NCBI GenBank assembly: GCA_902795765.1
Contig: CADBMQ010000113.1
Span: forward strand, 1 to 10,153
Origin: Oscillospiraceae bacterium
GTDB lineage: Bacteria > Bacillota > Clostridia > Oscillospirales > Acutalibacteraceae
Reading direction: 5' to 3'
DNA: 10,153 nucleotides
Part shown: positions 5,872-10,153 of the stretch, piece after piece
How positions within the stretch are numbered: the stretch's first letter is position 1
Layout: each line of letters starts with the position of its first letter
Notes under the pieces: model-generated
What the model saw: the letters and a program-made list of their open reading frames with translations, nothing else
Database searches by the model: none
What the model was told of the DNA's origin: nothing
Made by a program: the position numbers and the translations under genes

Positions 5872-7728
5872 TTATCCTTTTAGTACCAAAATAAGCAACG
5901 CGTTGACATCAAGTATATCCACTTTTCCGTCACCGTTAATATCGGTAACACGCATATCGCCTGTTTGCCCTTTCTGAACCAATCCGAGCAATAATTGAAT
6001 ATCTATAACATTGATTTCACCATCGCCGTTAATATCGCCTTTTTTAATCGGCTGTGTTCCTGAGGTTGTTGTGGTAGTAGTGGTAGTGGTAGTGGTAGTG
6101 GTAGATGTTGATGTGGTTGTGGTTGTGGTGGTTTCGGGTGATGATGACGCATAAAGATAAATATCGCTTATTGTAACATCTATTCGACCGCCTGTGATAT
6201 ATAAATTCAAATCTTTACCCGAAATAGGATTAAGAGAGGAAAACGGTACAGTTACGGTTTGTGTTCCGCCTGTAATATCAAATGACATTTTATTATCATC
6301 GTTTCCGACACAAACCTTAATTCTGGTAGCGGCGTTTTCGCTGTTAGCGGTTAAATTAAATGTAATTCCGTCATAGCCCGCAAAACTGTTGCTCCACGAA
6401 TTTACCACTCTGTTTGATGTTGCGTTTCCGCTTAATATTATACTGTTTTGCGGTTTGGTAGCCGTTACGGATACTAGCGAATAATTGGTATTAACATCCC
6501 AATCTATCAGCAATTTATTGCCTGTCGGAGCTTGGGTGGACTTTGTGGTAGTAGTGGTAGTGGAAGATGTTGAGGCTGACGAGCCTGTCGGGGTGGTTGT
6601 TTTTTTAGTGGTGGTTGTCGTAGGACGCACGGGGGAAGAAGTGTCGGTCATAATTTGTATGATTTTATCAAGCTCGGCATTGGTGAGCTGCTCATCTCCG
6701 TCGGCATTTAAGCCGAGCAGATAATTGCGGGTTTTTTCCTGGAATGAATTTCCCGCCGTGTTGAATTTTATTTTGTTCAGATAATCGTCTACACCCGTAT
6801 AATTTACGCCGCCAACATTCGCGAAGTTTGTAAATAAATAATCAAGACGGCAATCCGCTTCGCTAACTCCGCAAAGCGCGTTGATAAGGAATGAAATCAT
6901 TCCCGTTCTGTCCTTGCCTGCCTGACAGTGATAGAAAATCGGGTAATTTTTTTCGTCTGCGAGCAACTTGAAAATTTTAACAACCATATCGGGGTTTTTG
7001 TATCCGTTGCTTAGCATAGGACGATGATAATAGTTTACACCACTGCCTAAAGGACTGACGGTAATGTTGCCTGACTGCGAGGATGTACGGAAGTCTATTT
7101 CAGATTTTACGCCCAACTCATTAAGCATCACATTTTTACCGCTGTCGGAGATAGAAGCGATGCCTTTGTCGTTATTTAACTGTGCGGTTCTGAAGATAAG
7201 TCCTTGCTTAACCCTTTTACCGTTGACCGTTGCCCAGCCGCCGAGGTCACGGCAGTTGCTCACACCGTCAATTTTGAGATTGCGCGGCGCAACATTTTCG
7301 GTGGTAAACGAGGCTTGCGGGCTTGTGTAAGAGCCTGCCGACACAGTCCAATAGTATTTTGTTCCTACCTTCAGATTGTAAACCGAAAGACTTGTCGAGT
7401 TGCTTGTATAGGTAAGCGGATTGGACATATCGTTTTTCTCACTGATTTTAAGCGTGTAACTTCTTGTCGAAATAGTGGAAGTCCATTTAAACTGCACGGG
7501 AAGGGGATAAGAATCCTTATTGTTTTCCGTGCGGAACGAGCCAAGCTCTTTAAGTGTGGCGGTGGTTCCGTCCATATACTGCTTTTGCAAATCGGTGTGA
7601 AGAACAACATTATCACCGAGATCTGCGGGAGTTATGCTTCCGGATTCCGCAATGACCACAGGAGTAGCCAAAGCGGCAACTGCAATTATAAGTGATAATG
7701 CTATTGCTGAAATCTTTTTAATTTTCAT
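5872..7728 (-). CDS. secreted tyrosine-phosphatase-like protein with carbohydrate-binding-type module and C-terminal dockerin
   Basis: The ATG at 7728 (618 residues) is preferred over a TTG three codons earlier; AAAGGA lies about ten bases upstream. Residues 1-28 are a signal peptide (KIKK, hydrophobic core, VVIAES). A fibronectin-III-like region spans about 75-145. The phosphatase domain (about 150-340) has NCRDLGG at 158-164 and the P-loop HCQAGKDRTG with Cys268 and Arg274, as in the LipA/Y_phosphatase3 group. An EF-hand-like NADGDEQLTNAEL follows at 341-353. A Thr-rich linker (about 370-398) leads to a beta-rich, CBM-like module (405-528). A second Thr linker (532-555) precedes a type I dockerin (563-618) with two calcium loops, GDINGDGEINVID and TDINGDGKVDILD. 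It should be exported and docked to a cohesin scaffold. The substrate is unknown: phosphoprotein, phosphoinositide or phosphorylated sugar are all possible. The AraC gene at 7978 is divergent. Confidence 0.93.
   Translation of the reverse strand: MKIKKISAIALSLIIAVAALATPVVIAESGSITPADLGDNVVLHTDLQKQYMDGTTATLKELGSFRTENNKDSYPLPVQFKWTSTISTRSYTLKISEKNDMSNPLTYTSNSTSLSVYNLKVGTKYYWTVSAGSYTSPQASFTTENVAPRNLKIDGVSNCRDLGGWATVNGKRVKQGLIFRTAQLNNDKGIASISDSGKNVMLNELGVKSEIDFRTSSQSGNITVSPLGSGVNYYHRPMLSNGYKNPDMVVKIFKLLADEKNYPIFYHCQAGKDRTGMISFLINALCGVSEADCRLDYLFTNFANVGGVNYTGVDDYLNKIKFNTAGNSFQEKTRNYLLGLNADGDEQLTNAELDKIIQIMTDTSSPVRPTTTTTKKTTTPTGSSASTSSTTTTTTKSTQAPTGNKLLIDWDVNTNYSLVSVTATKPQNSIILSGNATSNRVVNSWSNSFAGYDGITFNLTANSENAATRIKVCVGNDDNKMSFDITGGTQTVTVPFSSLNPISGKDLNLYITGGRIDVTISDIYLYASSSPETTTTTTTSTSTTTTTTTTTTTTTSGTQPIKKGDINGDGEINVIDIQLLLGLVQKGQTGDMRVTDINGDGKVDILDVNALLILVLKG
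6064..6135 (-). repeat. GTGGTA-type coding minisatellite, second Thr linker
   Basis: About 72 bases encode residues 532-555, almost all Thr, as near-perfect repeats of a six-base unit (ACCACT-like on the coding strand). The length can change by slippage in whole codons without breaking the frame. It joins the carbohydrate-binding-type module to the dockerin. Confidence 0.8.
6535..6621 (-). repeat. first Thr/Ser-rich linker
   Basis: Residues 370-398 are mainly Thr with Ser, Lys and Pro, encoded by irregular ACC/ACT runs. It separates the phosphatase from the CBM-like module and, like linkers of other Ruminococcus dockerin proteins, may be glycosylated. Confidence 0.7.
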
Positions 7729-7831
7729 ATCAAACAAATCCTTTCATAACTGTTTATTATTCAATATTTTGGTTAACAATGCCCGAAATTAAAGCGTTGT
7801 ACTACATTTTGTCGCCTATTTCTCTATGTAT

Positions 7832-7860
7832 ATAATAAAAGAAAAAATACTTACTTTCAA
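7832..7860 (-). promoter_or_regulatory. promoter of the dockerin phosphatase gene
   Basis: On the minus strand TTGAAA (7855-7860) and TATTAT (7832-7837) are separated by 17 bases. The 5' leader would be about 95 bases. The -35 box lies about 66 bases from that of the divergent AraC promoter, leaving room for a shared operator. Confidence 0.6.
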
Positions 7861-7926
7861 TTGCAAATATTTTGTGTTTTTATTGCAGATAGCTTACTAA
7901 AGTGTACATATTGCATAAAATTAAAC

Positions 7927-7955
7927 TTGATTTTTGTTTTTGAATATAGTAAAAT
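7927..7955 (+). promoter_or_regulatory. promoter of the AraC-family gene
   Basis: TTGATT (7927-7932) and TAAAAT (7950-7955) are 17 bases apart. The predicted start is about 15 bases before the ribosome site GGAGG of the gene at 7978. Confidence 0.65.
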
Positions 7956-7977
7956 AGAATTACGGAGGCTGATTATT

Positions 7978-8814
7978 ATGATTATTGATATGCTGAGATT
8001 TTTGCAAATTGATTTGCACGCATTTTATTTGAAGCGTAACGGAAAAGGGAAATATAAATATACTCAAATGCCGGGTAACTTTCATATCTATATTTTTCTT
8101 TCGGGATATACTGAAGTGTATTGCCAAAACTCGGTTTATGTTGCGAAGCCGAACGATGTTTTGATTTTGAATAATTCCGAAAAGTGTACACTTGAACATA
8201 ATGGCAGACCGAGTGAGATTATATTTATTTCTTTTAATCCGACAACATTCAGAAATATTGACGATAGTATGGATTTGTTGAAACCGTTTGAGTGGTCAGA
8301 CAGAATGAAAATTATGAATGATGCACTCAGCCAAACCGACTTTTTGAATGCGAGGGCAAGCTTGATGAATAATCTGTTTACCCACAAAAGCAGAGCGTTT
8401 ATTTTTTCCGATGTGTTGCGAATGCTTTGCTGTATTTACGATGTTTATGTTAATTTTTCCGGCGGAACGGCGACAGACGAGGCAAATAAATTTACGCAGA
8501 TTGTCAGTTATATTGACGAGCATATTACCGAGAAAATCACACTGCAGGATGTTGCCGATAATGTGTATATTTCAAAATCGACAATCCAAAAGCTGATTAA
8601 AAATATTTCCCGAAAAACATTCAGCGAGCTTGTTCGGGAAAAACGATTTGCGAAAATCGACAGGCATATCCGCTCATCCGGTTTTTCGCTTGAAGAAATC
8701 GCCAAAAACTGCGGATATAATACATATTCGTCGTTTTATCGTGACTATAAAAAGGTATATGGCATCTCGCCTATCGAGATGAGAAAAAACACTTACAGAA
8801 AGCGTGATAAATAA
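7978..8814 (+). CDS. AraC-family transcriptional regulator
   Basis: The ATG at 7978 (278 residues) is chosen because ACGGAGG stands nine bases upstream; the frame is open further back but would run through the promoter. The N-terminal half has a cupin-like ligand-binding pattern: MPGNFHIYIFLSGYTEVYCQ (31-50), VAKPNDVLIL and a later YISFNP-type strand. The C-terminal AraC/XylS domain (about 170-272) has two helix-turn-helix units, ITLQDVADNVYISKSTIQKL and FSLEEIAKNCGYNTYSSFYR, followed by the family end YGISPIEMRK. Such proteins bind DNA near promoters and usually respond to a sugar or another small ligand. Its divergent neighbour, the dockerin phosphatase, is the most likely target. A strong terminator follows directly, so the gene is monocistronic. 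Confidence 0.92.
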   Translation: MIIDMLRFLQIDLHAFYLKRNGKGKYKYTQMPGNFHIYIFLSGYTEVYCQNSVYVAKPNDVLILNNSEKCTLEHNGRPSEIIFISFNPTTFRNIDDSMDLLKPFEWSDRMKIMNDALSQTDFLNARASLMNNLFTHKSRAFIFSDVLRMLCCIYDVYVNFSGGTATDEANKFTQIVSYIDEHITEKITLQDVADNVYISKSTIQKLIKNISRKTFSELVREKRFAKIDRHIRSSGFSLEEIAKNCGYNTYSSFYRDYKKVYGISPIEMRKNTYRKRDK

Positions 8815-8836
8815 GAAAAACAATAAGGGTTAAACA

Positions 8837-8863
8837 CACACCCCTCGCGGGGTGTGCTTTTTT
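8837..8863 (+). terminator. terminator of the AraC-family gene
   Basis: CACACCCC and GGGGTGTG form a perfect 8-bp stem with a TCGC loop, followed by C and six T bases. It lies 22 bases after the stop codon. Confidence 0.95.
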
Positions 8864-8889
8864 ATTATATATCTATTGTAGCATAACAA

Positions 8890-9092
8890 TGGATCAAAGT
8901 CAATAAAGTAGACAAGAAAAATTAGTAAAAAAGTTCTTCGGCATAGGATGGGGATAAGCCATTATTATGTGAATGTGTTCTGAAAGAATTATAAAAGCCG
9001 TTTATATATTTAAAAACAGAAAGTTTTAAATCGTCAAAGGAAGAGTAAGGTCTGCGGTCTGTCTCTTCCTTTTTCAAATATTTGAAAAAGGA
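8890..9092 (-). mobile_element. remnant of an IS3-family insertion sequence (one end)
   Basis: The left limit TGGATCAAAGTCAATAAAGT resembles the terminal inverted repeat of IS3/IS150-type elements and starts with TG. The transposase C-terminus follows at the expected distance. Homology ends near 9092, where unrelated sequence begins, so most of the element has been deleted. No second end is visible in the window. Confidence 0.7.
8922..9092 (-). pseudogene. C-terminal fragment of IS3-family transposase (OrfB, DDE integrase)
   Basis: On the minus strand the frame reads SFFKYLKKEETDRRPYSSF, then DDLKLSVFKYINGFYNSFRT, HSHNNGLSP and SYAEELFY before TAA at 8922. This matches the end of IS3-type OrfB proteins, where SFF-LKKE carries the catalytic Glu and YN--R-H----LSP closes the rve core. 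Only about 57 of roughly 280 residues remain, and there is no start. It lies between the AraC terminator and a tRNA fragment and records an earlier insertion followed by deletion. Confidence 0.85.
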
Positions 9093-9202
9093 CAGATTTT
9101 ATATCGTTGAAGAAAAACTTCCGGCAGTTGATTTAGTTCGTAAGGCGTCGTTACAGAAAATCGAAAAAACGGAAACATCTGGTAGTAATACTATACACTT
9201 TC
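9093..9202. other. unassigned stretch between IS remnant and tRNA fragment
   Basis: About 110 bases lie between the IS breakpoint and the tRNA-Asn fragment. A plus-strand frame reads RFYIVEEKLPAVDLV, loosely like the start of ACT-domain-type proteins, but it has no ribosome site, is soon swallowed by the tRNA, and starts inside the IS fragment. This could be the end of a lost integrated element. Nothing firmer is visible. Confidence 0.3.
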
Positions 9203-9259
9203 CAGAGCGCATGACTGTTAATCATGATGTCACTGGTTCGAGCCCAGTTGGGGGAGCCA
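9203..9259 (+). tRNA. 3' fragment of tRNA-Asn (anticodon GTT)
   Basis: The fragment starts in the D arm (CAGAGCG). It has a full anticodon arm (CATGA, loop CTGTTAA, TCATG, anticodon GTT at 9217-9219), the variable loop ATGTC, and a complete T arm (ACTGG TTCGAGC CCAGT). It ends with the 3' acceptor strand TGGGGGA, discriminator G and an encoded CCA. The matching 5' acceptor strand (TCCCCCA or similar) and the first D-stem strand are absent from the preceding DNA. The gene is therefore non-functional here. This is the shape left when an element integrates into the 3' part of a tRNA gene, or when a deletion removes the 5' part. Confidence 0.88.
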
Positions 9260-9261
9260 CT

Positions 9262-9293
9262 AAAAAGCACTTGCAAAAGCAAGTGCTTTTTTT
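9262..9293 (+). terminator. terminator after the tRNA-Asn fragment
   Basis: AAAAAGCACTTGC and GCAAGTGCTTTTT form a perfect stem with an AAAA loop and a tail of seven T bases, two bases after the CCA. It is the expected tRNA gene terminator and has survived with the 3' end. Confidence 0.95.
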
Positions 9294-9366
9294 ACCTTTT
9301 TTGATTGAGTTGTATAGTAACCAACGATAAAAATATTGATTATTTCTTCTATTTAGTAACCTCTTA

Positions 9367-9375
9367 TGGTATAAT
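9367..9375 (+). promoter_or_regulatory. extended -10 promoter of the CDP-alcohol phosphatidyltransferase gene
   Basis: TGGTATAAT is a perfect extended -10 element, and no good -35 box is seen at the proper distance. Transcription would start near 9382, at the edge of the inverted repeat 9381-9400. Confidence 0.6.
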
Positions 9376-9380
9376 AATGT

Positions 9381-9400
9381 CAACAAATTGAAATTTGTTG
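9381..9400. promoter_or_regulatory. inverted repeat at the transcription start, operator-like
   Basis: CAACAAATT and AATTTGTTG are perfect inverted arms separated by GA. The repeat coincides with the predicted +1 site, a common operator position. As RNA it would be a weak AU-rich hairpin, so DNA binding seems more likely than termination. Confidence 0.4.
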
Positions 9401-9431
9401 TGCGAAAAGAGAATGTGAAAGGGGATTTATT

Positions 9432-9934
9432 GTGGCAAATGTTATAACGGGCATTAGAATTGTTTGTGCATTTGGTTTAATTTTTTGTCCGACCTTTTCA
9501 CTGTGGTTTTATCTGTTTTATATTGTCGGCGGTATCAGCGATGTGCTTGACGGAATTTTTGCGAGGCATTTTGGGAAAGAAACAAGGTTTGGTGCGCAGT
9601 TTGATACAATTGCTGACACCGTTTTTGTTGTGATTGCTATAATAAAAGTAGTGCGAGCGATATATATCCCGATGTGGCTAATCATCTGGATTGTCGGCAT
9701 TGCGGTCATCAAATGCATCAACATTATCAGCGGATTCGTTATTTATAAACGATTTTTTCTGAACATACAGTTATGAACAAAATATGCGGTGTACTTTTGT
9801 TTGCAATTCCGATTTGTATTGGCAAATTTTCGTGGCAAGCTGCTCGGATTTTAATAATACTGACTTGTTTTGCTGCAACATTTGCTGCTGTTCAGGAAGG
9901 ACATTATATCCGCATCGGAAAAGAAATCAGTTAG
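9432..9934 (+). pseudogene. CDP-alcohol phosphatidyltransferase with one-base frameshift
   Basis: The GTG start at 9432 follows AAAGGGGA. The protein begins ANVITGIRI and has the family signature complete: Asp37, Asp40-Gly41, Ala44-Arg45, Gly54, Asp58 and Asp62 (DG-x2-AR-x8-G-x3-D-x3-D). Several hydrophobic membrane segments follow. The first frame ends at 9776. The other frame carries the missing part: EHTVMNKICGVLLFAIP, another membrane segment, and AAVQEGHYIRIGKEIS to TAG at 9932-9934. Adding one T to the six-T run at 9753-9758 would restore KRFFSEHTVMNK and give about 167 residues. Enzymes of this type join a CDP-linked lipid to an alcohol acceptor in phospholipid synthesis at the cytoplasmic membrane. 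The acceptor cannot be told. The shift may be a real mutation or a sequencing error. Confidence 0.88.
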
Positions 9935-9984
9935 ATAAATCATAATTTGCAAAAAATTCTCAAATTTAGAGTTTTATATTTCCT

Positions 9985-10020
9985 AAAAAAGGCTCATCTC
10001 GAAAGAGGTGGGCCTTTTGT
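9985..10020 (+). terminator. terminator after the phosphatidyltransferase gene
   Basis: An A run, the stem GGCTCATCTC/GAGGTGGGCC (with some G-T pairs) closed by a GAAA tetraloop, and a T-rich tail (TTTTGTTTTT) lie about 50 bases after the stop. Confidence 0.9.
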
Positions 10021-10027
10021 TTTTATG

Positions 10028-10056
10028 TTGATTTTTGAATTATCCAATGTTATAAT
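10028..10056 (+). promoter_or_regulatory. promoter of luxS
   Basis: TTGATT (10028-10033) and a perfect TATAAT (10051-10056) are exactly 17 bases apart, and TG before the -10 box makes it extended. The start codon follows 25 bases later. Confidence 0.8.
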
Positions 10057-10081
10057 GAAAGAAAAACAGGCGGATTATAAT

Positions 10082-10153
10082 ATGAATAGAATTGAAAGTT
10101 TTACAATAAATCATTTAAAACTCGAATCGGGATTGTATGTTTCAAGACGAGAT
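10082..10153 (+). CDS. luxS: S-ribosylhomocysteine lyase LuxS, N-terminal part
   Basis: Twenty-four codons are present before the window ends. The sequence starts MNRIESFTINHLKLESG and continues LYVSRRD, matching the conserved LuxS N-terminus (SFTxDHxKLxxGxYVSR-D). LuxS cleaves S-ribosylhomocysteine to homocysteine and the autoinducer-2 precursor in the activated methyl cycle. The zinc-binding HxxEH motif and Cys lie beyond the window and cannot be checked. A modest ribosome site (AGGCGG) precedes the ATG, and the gene has its own promoter and sits after a terminator, so it is an independent unit. Confidence 0.88.
   Translation, partial: MNRIESFTINHLKLESGLYVSRRD

Noticed and set aside
6485..6724. 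Plus-strand open frame rich in Val
   Set aside because: It is the antisense image of the Thr-rich linker of the phosphatase gene.
7204..7695. Plus-strand open frame of 163 codons
   Set aside because: It is antisense to the signal peptide and phosphatase start, whose motifs are unambiguous.
9068..9091. Perfect 24-bp palindrome CCTTTTTCAAAT/ATTTGAAAAAGG
   Set aside because: It lies within the transposase coding sequence for SFFKYLKK, so the symmetry is explained by those codons and is probably incidental.
9082..9330. Plus-strand frame beginning MKKDRFYIVEEK
   Set aside because: It starts inside the IS fragment and runs through the tRNA fragment and its terminator; the ACT-like start is too short to support a gene.
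1..10153. CRISPR array or rRNA genes
   Set aside because: No regularly spaced identical repeats with unique spacers and no rRNA-like blocks were seen; repeats present are homopolymers, coding minisatellites or short inverted repeats.

Overview
The window looks like a piece of a low-GC Firmicutes genome, most likely a gut or rumen Ruminococcus or close relative (Oscillospiraceae). The main evidence is a secreted protein with Thr-rich linkers and a C-terminal type I dockerin, the hallmark of cellulosome or amylosome systems. Strong AGGAGG-type ribosome sites, a Tn4451-like TnpV and large serine recombinase, and luxS agree with this. All calls come from reading the sequence; no database search was run.

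Left part (1 to about 5.7 kb) is a decayed accessory region. It opens with the 5' end of a plus-strand gene, fused tail to tail at about 250-262 with a 3'-truncated minus-strand AlbA_2 (Schlafen-like) gene. Upstream of that gene, on the minus strand, is a TnpV gene joined to a broken small gene. Next comes a roughly 680-base non-coding stretch rich in TGACGAC repeats. A recombinase operon follows: promoter, 5' hairpin, small TnpW-like gene, then a large serine recombinase with an in-frame TAA. After it lies a dGTPase-like HD gene whose first codons contain an uninterrupted run of 18 T. That gene breaks off and is joined out of frame to a subtilisin-like (S8) protease lacking both ends. The dGTPase, protease and AlbA_2 families all occur in anti-phage or regulatory islands, so this reads as an eroded defence island with its mobility module.

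Middle part (about 5.7-8.9 kb) is intact. A secreted, dockerin-bearing tyrosine-phosphatase-like protein is encoded on the minus strand and ends at two tandem terminators. It is divergently transcribed from an AraC-family regulator. The two promoters have their -35 boxes about 70 bp apart, so the regulator probably controls the phosphatase, itself, or both.

Right part (about 8.9-10.15 kb) holds a second scar and then housekeeping genes. An IS3-family end with the transposase C-terminus abuts about 110 bp of unassigned sequence. After that comes the 3' 57 nt of a tRNA-Asn(GTT) gene with its terminator, which suggests a site-specific integration or deletion boundary. Beyond it lie a CDP-alcohol phosphatidyltransferase gene with a one-base frameshift in a T run, and the start of luxS, each with its own promoter.
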